Shown here: in pieces, positions 14,780 to 23,180 of the stretch
Layout: each line of letters opens with the position of its first letter
How positions within the stretch are numbered: position 1 is the stretch's first letter
Assembly (NCBI GenBank): GCA_002378665.1
Contig: DFSO01000087.1
Coordinates: 14,616-39,748 of the forward strand
DNA from: Loktanella sp. UBA3435
GTDB lineage: Bacteria; Pseudomonadota; Alphaproteobacteria; Rhodobacterales; Rhodobacteraceae
Direction of reading: 5' to 3'
DNA length: 25,133 bases
Made by a program: the position numbers and the translations under genes
Notes under the pieces: model-generated
What the model was told of the DNA's origin: nothing
The model's input: the letters and a program-made list of their open reading frames with translations, nothing else
Databases searched by the model: none

Positions 14780-16615
14780 TTATTCCGCCGCATCTTCTAC
14801 ATTGATAAATCCGCCTGACTGCCGATCCCAAAAACGGGCGTAAAGCCCCTGTTGGTCCAACAGTTCAGCGTGCGTTCCCTGTTCCTTGATGCGCCCGCCG
14901 TCAAGCACAATGATCCGATCCATACGTGCAAGGGTCGAAAGACGGTGCGCAATTGCAATAACCGTCTTGCCGTCCATCACTGTCTCAAGTGCTGTTTGGA
15001 TCGACGCCTCGACCTCGGAATCAAGCGCACTTGTCGCCTCGTCGAGCACCAAAATCGGCGCGTTCTTCAAAATCGCCCGCGCAATCGCAATCCGCTGACG
15101 TTGACCGCCAGACAGCTTAACACCCCGCTCACCAAGATGCGCATCATAGCCGACACGCCCACCATTGTCGCGCAACTCTCCGATGAACGATAGTGCCTCG
15201 GCCTGGTCGGCGGCAAGGTCGATCTCGTCTTGCGAAGCCTCTGGGTTGCCGTAGGAAATGTTATCACGGGCAGAGCGGTTAAACATTGCCGTTTCTTGCG
15301 TCACCATGCCGATCTGGCGGCGCAGGCTTTCTTGGGTCACGCCGCGCAAATCCTGACCATCGATCATAATCGCGCCATCCTCGGTATCGTATATCCGCAA
15401 AAGCAGCGAGACGAGCGTCGATTTGCCCGCGCCAGAGGCGCCGACGATCCCGAGCTTCTCACCAGAATGCACCGTAAGGTGCACACCATTAAGGCCACCC
15501 TGCCCGCCGCCATATTTGAAACTGACATCTTCAAATTTGATCTCGGCTTCTGTCACGATCAACTCTTTTGCATCCACCGCATCAACCAGCGTATGCGCGG
15601 GGCTTAGCGTGCGGATCGCGTCCTCGACCTCGCCCACGTTCGCATACATTCCCAGCAACGTGAAACTGACCCATCCGGTCATCTGCGCAAGGCGCAACCC
15701 AATCGTGCCACTGACCGCAATATCCCCAGCACTTGCCGACCCCGAGGTCCAGAAATACAGCGTCGCCCCAACCATAATCAACGGCAAGAGCCCTGCCAAA
15801 GTCATCAGCAAGAATCGGAAATTCGCCGACAATATCCCAAACCCGACAGAAGCCTGACGCATGGTTTCCATCGCATCAATCGCGGCACGATCCTCGAATT
15901 GGTCATGCGCAAAAAGCTTGACCGTTTTGATATTCGTTACCGTATCCACCACCTGCCCCGTCACCATCGCACGGCTCGACGCCCGCTTTTTCGACGCGGC
16001 CCGCACGCGGGGCATAAAAAACCGGATCAGCAAAACATATGCGACCACCCATAACGCCAGCAGCAACGCACTGCGGCCATCAATCGTGAACATCAACATG
16101 ACTGAGCCGATCAGCGACGCGGCGGCAAAAATCACGGTGTGAATGGTCTCGATCACCAGATCTGTCGCAGCTCGGGCCGCCTGACCCTGCTTTTGGGCAA
16201 TACGGCCAGCGAAATCATCGTCAAAGAACTGGACCGACTGACCCAGCGTATGACGGTGCAAACGCGAATAAATCATGTTCATGATTGCAGGGGCCAAAAC
16301 CACCGATTGCATCAACCCCGACAGGCCAAAAACAATCGGTCGCAGCAGCACGAAAAATGCCGCAACACCCAGCAGCAACATCATATTGGAACTAAAGAAC
16401 GTATCCGCAGACGACCCCAAAGCAGCATCAATCACAAGGCCAAGGATCAGCGCAGACATGACCTCGATCACACCGCCCAGTGCAGAAACAAATCCGCCCA
16501 GCGCCATATAGCGAAAGCTGCCCTTAAAGCCCCACCTCATGAACGCCATTAACGTATTTGGGGGCGGTCCGATCGCGGGCGCGAAGGCGTCGATTAGCTT
16601 AGATGGGTCTGTCAT
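14780..16615 (-). CDS. ABC exporter half-transporter (permease + ATPase), second of a pair
   Basis: This 611-residue type-I exporter half has an N-terminal six-helix domain (about 35-330) followed by a nucleotide-binding domain. The latter has Walker A GASGAGKST (392-400), signature LSGGQRQRI (501-509), Walker B ILVLDEATSALD (521-532) with catalytic Glu, and switch His557. It overlaps its neighbour by 4 nt (ATGA, 16612-16615) and is similar in length and sequence, so the two most likely form a heterodimer made by tandem duplication. Both ATP sites look competent, unlike many heterodimeric exporters with one degenerate site. Substrate is unknown: multidrug, lipid and peptide are all possible. 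rlmD follows after 3 bp. Confidence 0.94.
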   Translation of the reverse strand: MTDPSKLIDAFAPAIGPPPNTLMAFMRWGFKGSFRYMALGGFVSALGGVIEVMSALILGLVIDAALGSSADTFFSSNMMLLLGVAAFFVLLRPIVFGLSGLMQSVVLAPAIMNMIYSRLHRHTLGQSVQFFDDDFAGRIAQKQGQAARAATDLVIETIHTVIFAAASLIGSVMLMFTIDGRSALLLALWVVAYVLLIRFFMPRVRAASKKRASSRAMVTGQVVDTVTNIKTVKLFAHDQFEDRAAIDAMETMRQASVGFGILSANFRFLLMTLAGLLPLIMVGATLYFWTSGSASAGDIAVSGTIGLRLAQMTGWVSFTLLGMYANVGEVEDAIRTLSPAHTLVDAVDAKELIVTEAEIKFEDVSFKYGGGQGGLNGVHLTVHSGEKLGIVGASGAGKSTLVSLLLRIYDTEDGAIMIDGQDLRGVTQESLRRQIGMVTQETAMFNRSARDNISYGNPEASQDEIDLAADQAEALSFIGELRDNGGRVGYDAHLGERGVKLSGGQRQRIAIARAILKNAPILVLDEATSALDSEVEASIQTALETVMDGKTVIAIAHRLSTLARMDRIIVLDGGRIKEQGTHAELLDQQGLYARFWDRQSGGFINVEDAAE

Positions 16616-18444
16616 GTCTGCACCAAAAATCCACCGGACTGACGCGCCCAGAATTTTGAATATTGCCCTTTTTGCGCCAATAGCGCGTCATGGGTGCCGT
16701 CTTCGATGATCCGCCCGTTTTCCATCACGATGATCCGGTCCATCGCCGCAATCGTCGATAGGCGGTGCGCAATCGCGATCACGGTTTTACCTTCCATCAT
16801 GGTGGATAACGTCTGTTGGATCGCGGCCTCGACCTCGGAATCGAGCGCACTTGTCGCCTCGTCCAACAACAAAATCGGTGCATCTTTCAGGATCACGCGG
16901 GCCAGCGCAATCCGCTGCCTTTGCCCACCAGAAAGCTTCACGCCACGCTCGCCGACGCGGGCATCGTAACCTTTTTTACCTTCGGAATCCTCAAGACCAA
17001 GGATGAAATCATGGGCTTCCGCTTTCTTGGCGGCAGCAATAACTTCGTCCTCACTCGCATTCGACTTGCCGTAAAGAATGTTGTCGCGCACGGACCGGTG
17101 CAGCAGCGCTGAATCCTGCTGCACCATCCCAATCGCACCGCGCAGACTGTCTTGGGTCACGTTATTGATCGGCTGTCCGTCGATGACGATGCTTCCCTTT
17201 TCGGCGTCATAAAAACGCAAAAGAAGCTTTACGAGGGTCGATTTTCCCGCGCCTGACTGCCCAACAAGACCCACCTTTTGACCCGCTGAAATCGTGAAAT
17301 CTATATGATCCAACCCACCCGCATCCTTGCCGTAATGATGCGACAGATCGCGAACCTCCACCTTGCCTTTCGTGACCCGCAACGGCTTTGCTGCATCCCC
17401 ATCCAGCAATGTAATCGGTTGCGCAATCGTCAGCATCCCTTCGGCAACGACGCCAAGTTCGCGGAAGAAATTGGTAAACGCCCACATGATCCAGCCCGAC
17501 ATCGCGTTCAGGCGCAGCGCAAGCGTACTCGCCGCGACGACAACACCGACGGAGGCCGTACCATCCATCCAAAGCTTGATCGCCCAGCCCGTCACGCCCA
17601 CCATCAAGAACCCGTTCAGGATCATTAGCGCGACATCCATGATCGTATAATAGCGCATTTCAATCTGGAACGTGCGACGCGTCTCGTCGATCGCCTCTTT
17701 GGCGTAACCCAACTCGTGCTCATGGTGCGCGAACATCTTGACCGAGTGGATATTCGTGTAGGTATCCACGACACGTCCCGTCACCACACTTCGCGCATTT
17801 GACGCCGCCTCAGACGCAGGACCGATCCGCTTGACGACCCAGCGCAGCAAGAACAGATAAGGGATCAGCCAGAACATCATCGGAATAATCAGCCGCATAT
17901 CCGCCTCGCCAAGCAAGAATGCCGCCCCCACGACATAAGCCATCGAGAAGGTGATCGCGTCAAAAAGCTGAAACACCACTTCACCCGCGGCAGGCGGCGT
18001 TTGCATGATCCGGTTCGCGATACGTCCCGCGAAATCATCCTCGAACCAACCGACAGATTGTCGCAACACATGCTTATGCGCCCGCCAACGGACGAGCGTG
18101 CCAAAGTTGGGCAAAATGGCGTTGTTCAAAAGCGCGACTTGGAAAATGTGTAAGGCGGGCCGCAAGGTCAGAATGAAAATCGCGACAAGGATAAACTCCG
18201 TCCCGCTTGCCGCCCAAACCTCTGCCGCAGTGCCCGTCCCTAAGATATCGATCATGCGACCAATGTAGTAGATCAGCCAAACCTCCATCGCGGCAATGAT
18301 AACGGAGGCAATCCCCGTCACCCAAAACACCTTTTTGAACGGCCGTGCGTATTCGCGCAGGAACGCCAAAAGCGTCTGCGGCGGGTGGTCGGTCTCCTGA
18401 TACGCGGTATAGGGATCGACGAGATTTTCAAAAAAGCGAAACAC
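16612..18444 (-). CDS. ABC exporter half-transporter (permease + ATPase), first of a pair
   Basis: This 610-residue type-I exporter half is the partner of the gene downstream. Membrane helices lie at about 40-330. The ATPase domain has Walker A GQSGAGKST (395-403), signature LSGGQRQRI (504-512), Walker B ILLLDEATSALD (524-535) and switch His560, all canonical. Shared landmarks with the partner include FEDDFAGRI / FDDDFAGRI in the membrane domain and VVDT-TNI-TVK/SVK in the next loop. The start is a GTG at 18442-18444, with AAAAGG about 9 nt upstream and no in-frame ATG nearby. lysE ends 47 bp upstream on the same strand, with an imperfect hairpin between, so this may be the start of a sub-operon or part of the longer run. 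Confidence 0.93.
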   Translation of the reverse strand: MFRFFENLVDPYTAYQETDHPPQTLLAFLREYARPFKKVFWVTGIASVIIAAMEVWLIYYIGRMIDILGTGTAAEVWAASGTEFILVAIFILTLRPALHIFQVALLNNAILPNFGTLVRWRAHKHVLRQSVGWFEDDFAGRIANRIMQTPPAAGEVVFQLFDAITFSMAYVVGAAFLLGEADMRLIIPMMFWLIPYLFLLRWVVKRIGPASEAASNARSVVTGRVVDTYTNIHSVKMFAHHEHELGYAKEAIDETRRTFQIEMRYYTIMDVALMILNGFLMVGVTGWAIKLWMDGTASVGVVVAASTLALRLNAMSGWIMWAFTNFFRELGVVAEGMLTIAQPITLLDGDAAKPLRVTKGKVEVRDLSHHYGKDAGGLDHIDFTISAGQKVGLVGQSGAGKSTLVKLLLRFYDAEKGSIVIDGQPINNVTQDSLRGAIGMVQQDSALLHRSVRDNILYGKSNASEDEVIAAAKKAEAHDFILGLEDSEGKKGYDARVGERGVKLSGGQRQRIALARVILKDAPILLLDEATSALDSEVEAAIQQTLSTMMEGKTVIAIAHRLSTIAAMDRIIVMENGRIIEDGTHDALLAQKGQYSKFWARQSGGFLVQT

Positions 18445-18459
18445 GTCAAATGGCCTTTT

Positions 18460-18495
18460 CTAGCAATCCGTTAGACATAGCGCGGAAACTGCTAG
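18460..18495 (-). other. imperfect hairpin between lysE and the ABC exporter genes
   Basis: CTAGCA (18460-18465) pairs with TGCTAG (18490-18495), and CCG (18468-18470) with CGG (18483-18485). On the minus strand the 5' arm contains the lysE stop codon, and AAAAGG, the ribosome site of the exporter gene, follows the 3' arm. There is no T-run on this strand, so it is not a standard terminator. Confidence 0.3.
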
Positions 18496-19076
18496 AGGAA
18501 AACCGCCATCGAGAAGCCTGCCAATGCGACAGCCATGATCTGCATGAAGATACGCCATGCGCTTGGGTTGTTCAGCAAAAGCGAAAGCAACGTTCCCGCC
18601 CATGTCCAGAACAGACAAACGCCAAGGTTGATCGTCGAGAATGTCAGCGCCAGATGTGTCGCTTGCCCAATAGGTGAAAACGCCGCAACATAGGCGGTCG
18701 CACTTAGCGCCACCGCCCAGATTTTCGGGTTCACCCATTGGAAAAGAATGGCTTCGATGAAGGTGAAAGGGCGATCCTTGCCGGTCTTTCGCTTGGCGGG
18801 GTCCGCACGCCATAGGTTATAGGCCATCCAGAGGATCCAACCGCAGGCGATGACTTTCAGCGCAATGGTCAGTGACGGAAACGCGGCCAGTATCGCACCC
18901 AATCCAAGTCCCACGATCCCCGCGATGATACCCACGCCAAGTGCGACGCCTAAGATATGCGGCAGCGTCGGACGAAACCCGAACCGTGCGCCGCTGGTGG
19001 TCAGAAGGATCACGTTTGGACCCGGTGAAAACAGGCCGAAGAACACGAAACCAAAAAGCGGGATGAGGTCAGCCAA
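18492..19076 (-). CDS. LysE/RhtB-family amino acid exporter
   Basis: This 194-residue inner-membrane protein of the LysE/RhtB superfamily exports amino acids or related metabolites. The conserved SPGPNV sits at residues 18-23, GVALGVG near 43-49, and NPKIWAV in the middle loop, with five to six hydrophobic helices. The specific substrate cannot be read. The start appears to be a TTG at 19074-19076, inside the end of cca, giving an 8-nt overlap; this places SPGP at the usual distance from the N-terminus and no ATG is available. It is tightly coupled to cca although the functions are unrelated, so the linkage is probably just operon packing. Confidence 0.9.
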   Translation of the reverse strand: MADLIPLFGFVFFGLFSPGPNVILLTTSGARFGFRPTLPHILGVALGVGIIAGIVGLGLGAILAAFPSLTIALKVIACGWILWMAYNLWRADPAKRKTGKDRPFTFIEAILFQWVNPKIWAVALSATAYVAAFSPIGQATHLALTFSTINLGVCLFWTWAGTLLSLLLNNPSAWRIFMQIMAVALAGFSMAVFL

Positions 19077-20199
19077 TCAAGTCGGCCTTAGTCAGCTGGA
19101 AGTTTGAGGCGATCCAATCGGCCTTCGCCTTTTGCAGCGCTTTGCCAAGGGCCGCACCCTGCAATCTTGGCATCAGGTCAGCAGCGGAAATCGGAAAGAT
19201 TTGGTTTGCGGCAAAGTTGATTTGGGCAAGCGCTTTAGCCGAGATTTCGTGCCCCAAACTCGCCGCTTCAATCGCCGCGCGATCAATGGCAATTTCCGCG
19301 CCCCGCTCAAACGCAAGCGCGGGCAAACTTGCGTCGCTCACCAACAGCTCAATCCGCTTTTCCTGCGCATTCGTCAGGCGCAAACCATCGCGCACTCCAC
19401 CAAGTGCAACCAAACGACGGATCGGATAAGGAGCAAGACCCGCCTGCCCTTCCACATGCACCAGCACCGCCAAAATCTGCGGCGCGGCACCTGCGAGGAT
19501 TTGACCCAAAACGCCAGCCGCACCCATTGATGCAACAGCAGGCGCAGGATCAGGGGCGCTGAGCAGTTTGAGAAGTTCCGCAGTCACGCGCTCTTTTGAC
19601 AGGCCCACAAGCCCGTCGATATTCTCGGCACACGCGGCCAACCCATCGGCATCAATTCCACCGTCTACATCACCATACCACGCATGAAATCTGAAAAACC
19701 GCAGGATGCGCAGGTAATCCTCTTTGATGCGCTGATCGGCATCATCAATAAAGCGAACGCGCCGCGCCTCAAGATCGGGCAAGCCGCCAAGCGGGTCGGC
19801 AACCTCCCCGTCGATATCGCAATAAAGCGCATTCATCGTGAAATCGCGACGGCGGGCGTCTTCTTCCATCGTGTCGGCAAAGGCGACGACGGCGCGTCTC
19901 CCATCGGTCGCCACATCACGGCGGAAGGTGGTGATTTCAAACGGCGTACCTTCCACGACAACCGTCACCGTGCCATGCTCTATCCCTGTTGGAACCACGC
20001 GCAGGCCCCACGATTTAGCGATTTTCATCACCGCTTCGGGCCGCGCATCGGTGCTAATATCAAGGTCGGAAACGGGCGCGTCAATCAGTGCATTGCGCAC
20101 GCACCCGCCGACGAACCAAGCCTGATAACCTGCATCCGTCAGCATCGCGCAAACCTGCTTTGATGGGCCGTTAAGCCACTCCGCCGAAATTCGCGTCAT
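19069..20199 (-). CDS. cca: CCA-adding tRNA nucleotidyltransferase
   Basis: This enzyme adds or repairs the CCA end of tRNAs without a nucleic-acid template. The 376 residues from the ATG at 20199 show the class II nucleotidyltransferase head GGCVRN (31-36), the metal-binding DLDISTDA (45-52), the single-strand RNA motif around TTFRRD (90-95), EDARRRDFTMNAL (113-125), and the neck motif DYLRILRFFRFHAWYG (161-176). The C-terminal tail is helical with no HD phosphohydrolase domain. The frame runs further upstream, but the ATG at 20199 overlaps the NUDIX stop as ATGA, the coupling used throughout this operon, and fits the family N-terminus. A poly(A) polymerase is the alternative for this superfamily, but a bacterial CCA enzyme is the better fit. 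Confidence 0.94.
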   Translation of the reverse strand: MTRISAEWLNGPSKQVCAMLTDAGYQAWFVGGCVRNALIDAPVSDLDISTDARPEAVMKIAKSWGLRVVPTGIEHGTVTVVVEGTPFEITTFRRDVATDGRRAVVAFADTMEEDARRRDFTMNALYCDIDGEVADPLGGLPDLEARRVRFIDDADQRIKEDYLRILRFFRFHAWYGDVDGGIDADGLAACAENIDGLVGLSKERVTAELLKLLSAPDPAPAVASMGAAGVLGQILAGAAPQILAVLVHVEGQAGLAPYPIRRLVALGGVRDGLRLTNAQEKRIELLVSDASLPALAFERGAEIAIDRAAIEAASLGHEISAKALAQINFAANQIFPISAADLMPRLQGAALGKALQKAKADWIASNFQLTKADLIG

Positions 20200-20789
20200 T
20201 GCATCCGCTCCGCAAGGCCGCGCAGGATGCGGGCGGTTGCGCCCCATATATAATAGGGACCGAACGGGATCGTGTAATAGCGGCGGATTTTGCCCTGCCA
20301 AATGCGGCCTTCAACATGGAAATTTGCGGGGGTCATCAGGTGCGCGAGGGGCACTTCGAAAACTTCGCTCACCTCGCCCGCTTCGGCCACCGCAACAAAC
20401 GGCCCATCGACCAAGGCAATCACAGGCATCACCGCATAACCCGTCACGGTTTCATGGGCGGGCAATGTGCCAATGACATCAACGAAAGACGGATCAAGCC
20501 CGATTTCCTCATGCGCCTCGCGCAGGGCGGCAGCAGTAGGATCGGCGTCAATCGGGTCTTGCTTGCCGCCCGCAAAAGCAATCTGGCCCGGATGATGTTT
20601 TAACTTCGCCGACCGCTTGGTCAGAATCACGGTTTGCGTATTGGCGCGTACCGCAATCAGCACGGCAGCAGGTGTAAGTTTCCGCCCCTCAGGCAAAACC
20701 ACATCTTTGTTCAGATCAAAATCAGAGGATGCGCCGCCCTGACTGGACAGCGCATCTAGAAGCATTTGGCGAAGCTCAGGCCTCGTCAC
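20196..20789 (-). CDS. NUDIX hydrolase, CoA pyrophosphatase type (NudL-like)
   Basis: This probably hydrolyses coenzyme A and its derivatives to phosphopantetheine and 3',5'-ADP. The 197 residues include the extended CoA-type signature just before the NUDIX box, LTKRSAKLKHHPGQIAFAGG (56-75), which resembles the E. coli NudL segment, and the box itself with REAHEEIGL (90-98). The start is best placed at a GTG (20787-20789) with GAGG 6 nt upstream, giving a 14-nt overlap with hslO. An ATG at 20828 would overlap hslO by 53 nt and has no ribosome site. It overlaps cca by 4 nt downstream. The hslO-NUDIX-cca order is, to my knowledge, common in Rhodobacterales. Confidence 0.9.
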   Translation of the reverse strand: MTRPELRQMLLDALSSQGGASSDFDLNKDVVLPEGRKLTPAAVLIAVRANTQTVILTKRSAKLKHHPGQIAFAGGKQDPIDADPTAAALREAHEEIGLDPSFVDVIGTLPAHETVTGYAVMPVIALVDGPFVAVAEAGEVSEVFEVPLAHLMTPANFHVEGRIWQGKIRRYYTIPFGPYYIWGATARILRGLAERMQ

Positions 20790-21765
20790 TTTTCGCCTCG
20801 AACCCGAGCGTGTCAGGCGCGAAAACATAATGCGAACCGCAGAACTGACAATCTGCCGTCACGGTGCCCTCTGGCGTGACCATGTGGCTGATGTCCTTGG
20901 CCGAATAGATCGACAGGGATTGCTTCACACGGTCGGCAGAACAGGTGCAGCCAAATTTCACAGGCTGCGCGTCATAAATACGCGGCTGCTCTTCGTGAAA
21001 CAGACGAACAAGCAATTCGCTTGGCGTGATAGACGGGCCAATTAATTCCAAATCATCAACCGTATCCAGCAACGCATTCGCACGTGTCCAATTTTCACCC
21101 TCGACCTCGTCAAGAATATCCTCTGGCAAAAGCAAGCCATCCTCGCCAGACCCGCCATCACCTTTCAGATCAGGCGACGCTTTTGGCATATGCTGAAGCA
21201 ACACGCCACCAGCGCGCCACTGCTCTTCCTCGCCACGGATTTGGGACCGACCAAAGGTCAGCTCAAAACGCGTCGGGATCTGCTCGGACTGGGCAAAATA
21301 GGTCTCGGCACATTTCGCCAAAGACTTACCCGTCAATGGGGTCACACCTTGGTAGGGCGTCATATCAGGACCCTGATCGATTAGGATCGCAAAATACCCT
21401 TTGCCAATCTGGCTAAACGGGATCGCATCAAGGTTGATCGTCTCGTCATCATAGCTGGCATAGGCACGGATACGGGCAGGGGCGCCGTCATCGGTCGGGC
21501 CGTAATAATCGGTCGCAATAAAGCGGATCGGACCATCACCGCGCACCTGCAACGACAGTTTCCAACGCAATTTCATCGACTGCCCAATCATCGCGGTCAG
21601 CAAACACATCTCGGCAATCAGCCCTTCAATCGCAGGCGGATAGTCGTGTTGACGCAACACCTCTTCCAAGGTGCCGTCCAAGCGGGCCACGCGTCCGCGA
21701 ATATCGGAGGCGTCGAATTGAAATGGCAGGACGGTATCGTCCCAAGCAATTTTGCTGGTCGTCAT
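20776..21765 (-). CDS. hslO: redox-regulated chaperone Hsp33
   Basis: Hsp33 is a cytoplasmic holdase switched on by oxidation and unfolding of its zinc-binding C-terminus. The 329 residues have the expected large N-terminal domain and the four zinc cysteines in the required C-x-C...C-x-x-C layout: C273, C275, C306 and C309. It should therefore be a competent redox switch. The ATG at 21765 has AGGA 6 nt upstream and agrees with the family N-terminus; in-frame ATGs further up (for example 21780) are less well placed. A promoter candidate lies at 21804-21831. It heads a tightly packed minus-strand run of NUDIX, cca, lysE and, after 47 bp, the ABC exporter pair and rlmD. Confidence 0.95.
   Translation of the reverse strand: MTTSKIAWDDTVLPFQFDASDIRGRVARLDGTLEEVLRQHDYPPAIEGLIAEMCLLTAMIGQSMKLRWKLSLQVRGDGPIRFIATDYYGPTDDGAPARIRAYASYDDETINLDAIPFSQIGKGYFAILIDQGPDMTPYQGVTPLTGKSLAKCAETYFAQSEQIPTRFELTFGRSQIRGEEEQWRAGGVLLQHMPKASPDLKGDGGSGEDGLLLPEDILDEVEGENWTRANALLDTVDDLELIGPSITPSELLVRLFHEEQPRIYDAQPVKFGCTCSADRVKQSLSIYSAKDISHMVTPEGTVTADCQFCGSHYVFAPDTLGFEAKSDEA
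20796..20799 (-). promoter_or_regulatory. ribosome binding site fixing the GTG start of the CoA-type NUDIX gene
   Basis: The minus strand reads GAGG, six bases (CGAAAA), then GTG at 20787-20789, all inside the last codons of hslO. The alternative ATG at 20828 has no such site. Confidence 0.65.
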
Positions 21766-21803
21766 GGGCTTTCCTATCATGTGCGGAATTGGCATACCCC
21801 GAC

Positions 21804-21831
21804 TATATAGGTAGGACAAGCCACGGTCCAA
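21804..21831 (-). promoter_or_regulatory. sigma-70-type promoter candidate for the hslO operon
   Basis: On the minus strand TTGGAC (21826-21831) and TATATA (21804-21809) are 16 bp apart; reading the -10 as TATAGT gives 18. Transcription would start about 30 nt before the hslO ATG, leaving room for its AGGA ribosome site. The site overlaps the upstream region of the divergent NUDIX gene. Confidence 0.5.
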
Positions 21832-21842
21832 GGGGTGAGACA

Positions 21843-22280
21843 ATGATCAGACGTTACGGCGATACGCCAAAAGCAGGCGAGCACTATAAATTGCGGGCTG
21901 GAGTCTATGCGATTTTGCCCAATATGGGGCAACTTTTGCTGACCTATCAATCAGGTCCGCACTACGAATTTCAATTACCTGGTGGTGGCATTGATGAGGG
22001 CGAAAGCCCGATCCAAGCGCTGCACCGCGAAGTTTTTGAGGAAACTGGATGGCGCATCGCGAAACCTCGTCGCCTTGGCGCCTTCCGCCGTTTTGTCTGG
22101 ATGCCCGACTATGGCTTTCACGCGGAAAAACTATGCCATATCTACACAGCAATCCCCGTTCGCAAACATGGCCTCCCGACAGAGGAAGGCCATGAAGCGG
22201 TTTGGATGGATGTCAGCGATGCGATCCAAGAATTGGCAAACGACGGCGACGCTGCCTTTGTGGCCGACCTGACGTTTTAA
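21843..22280 (+). CDS. NUDIX hydrolase
   Basis: This 145-residue NUDIX pyrophosphohydrolase has a clean box: GGGIDEGESPIQALHREV then FEETGW (47-70), with the catalytic REVFEE core. There are no other domains. The substrate is open; the short length and GGG-start box resemble ADP-ribose or nucleotide-sugar enzymes and generic housecleaning members, but I cannot assign one. The ATG at 21843 has AGGGG about 9 nt upstream; the frame is open further upstream but that would overlap hslO. It diverges from hslO (77 bp between starts) and overlaps the convergent membrane-protein gene by 4 nt. It is unrelated in sequence to the CoA-type NUDIX gene nearby beyond the box itself. Confidence 0.92.
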   Translation: MIRRYGDTPKAGEHYKLRAGVYAILPNMGQLLLTYQSGPHYEFQLPGGGIDEGESPIQALHREVFEETGWRIAKPRRLGAFRRFVWMPDYGFHAEKLCHIYTAIPVRKHGLPTEEGHEAVWMDVSDAIQELANDGDAAFVADLTF

Positions 22281-23044
22281 TCGACCAGCGGACGGCCCTC
22301 GACAACATGCCCATAGATGGTGGTCAGGACACTGATCCCGACCATCATGCTCACCCACTGCACGGCAATACTGGCTATTGAGGAAACGACAGGGATTGGG
22401 GCCAGCGCGAGGTTGACGATCGTGCCTGCGGCAAAGTTCAGCAAGATCATGACCAAGCCGAGACCGAGAATTGTCTGCGAAATTTCGCGCGTTTTACCCC
22501 AAGCTTCAACGCTCGTCATCGGCTCACCTACGGCGACGGACGGGAGCGAAATGCAAACCCGTAACCAGACGAAACTAATCAAAACATTCACGGCAATAGA
22601 AAAGAGCGCCAGCACAAAGGGGCTCGCCAAAAGGCCTGCCATCAGCGGCATGACGATGAGCGCAACTGGGATCAAAACGCCAAACATCTGCAAAATAATC
22701 ATCGCAGTCCGACGGAAATACGCGCCAATTGGACGGCCTGTCACAGCAGGGAAATAGGCCGGGTATTCTTCAAGCAGAATAAAACGGTGCCATGTGACCG
22801 CGACCCAAGACAACACCAACATGCTCGCAATAAGTGCAACGACCACAAAGAGGGCGATACTGCCCACATTCCCGCCCTGACCCAAAGAGGCGTCTGAGAT
22901 TTGGATATTCGCCAAACCAGTCACATAGGACATGCCCGCCAAAATAGTGACTAGAAGAAAGAACGGCAAAACGGATGCTTTTAACGCCTCTTTCCAGTTG
23001 CCAAAGACGATCACAAACGCGTGCCGCACGATATTCCAAGCCAT
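22277..23044 (-). CDS. six-helix membrane protein of unknown function
   Basis: I do not recognise a functional family. The 255 residues have likely membrane helices at about 24-42, 62-84, 113-140, 143-160, 191-211 and 222-245. The N-terminus is basic and there is no cleavable signal peptide. A loop after helix 4 contains VWLRVCISLPSVAVGEPMTS followed by EAWGKTR, which looks like the most conserved-looking part. It lies between a convergent NUDIX gene (4-nt overlap) and the divergent argG (136 bp between starts), so it is probably monocistronic. AGGA sits about 11 nt before the ATG. It may be a small integral protein of envelope homeostasis, but nothing in the sequence says so. Confidence 0.8.
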   Translation of the reverse strand: MAWNIVRHAFVIVFGNWKEALKASVLPFFLLVTILAGMSYVTGLANIQISDASLGQGGNVGSIALFVVVALIASMLVLSWVAVTWHRFILLEEYPAYFPAVTGRPIGAYFRRTAMIILQMFGVLIPVALIVMPLMAGLLASPFVLALFSIAVNVLISFVWLRVCISLPSVAVGEPMTSVEAWGKTREISQTILGLGLVMILLNFAAGTIVNLALAPIPVVSSIASIAVQWVSMMVGISVLTTIYGHVVEGRPLVD

Positions 23045-23132
23045 ATTAAACGCTTTCCTATTTTAAATTGTGATTTTGGTCGCACCTCTCGGTTGGCGCG
23101 TCAACGCCATTTCCTTGCACGACCTCTGAAAA

Positions 23133-23144
23133 CGCGATATCGCG
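23133..23144. promoter_or_regulatory. 12-bp palindrome in the argG / membrane-protein intergenic region
   Basis: CGCGATATCGCG is a perfect palindrome 36 bp before the argG start. TTGCAC (23115-23120) lies upstream, and a weak -10-like TATCGC (23138-23143) at 17-bp spacing overlaps the palindrome. If that is the argG promoter, the palindrome would be placed as an operator. Both calls are weak. Confidence 0.3.
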
Positions 23145-23180
23145 CGATGCAATTACCACATCAATCAAGGGCTATATTTT

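Noticed and set aside
15468..15483. TGCAC-N6-GTGCA inside the second ABC exporter gene
   Set aside because: The spacer is one base longer than in the two intergenic dyads and the site is in conserved coding sequence, so I treat it as chance.
14991..16870. Near-identical DNA stretches in the two ABC exporter genes as a mobile or direct repeat
   Set aside because: The identity is confined to conserved Walker B and signature coding regions and is explained by paralogy of the two halves.
18460..18495. Hairpin after lysE as a Rho-independent terminator
   Set aside because: On the transcribed strand it is followed by A-rich sequence and a ribosome site, not by a T-run, and the stem is interrupted.
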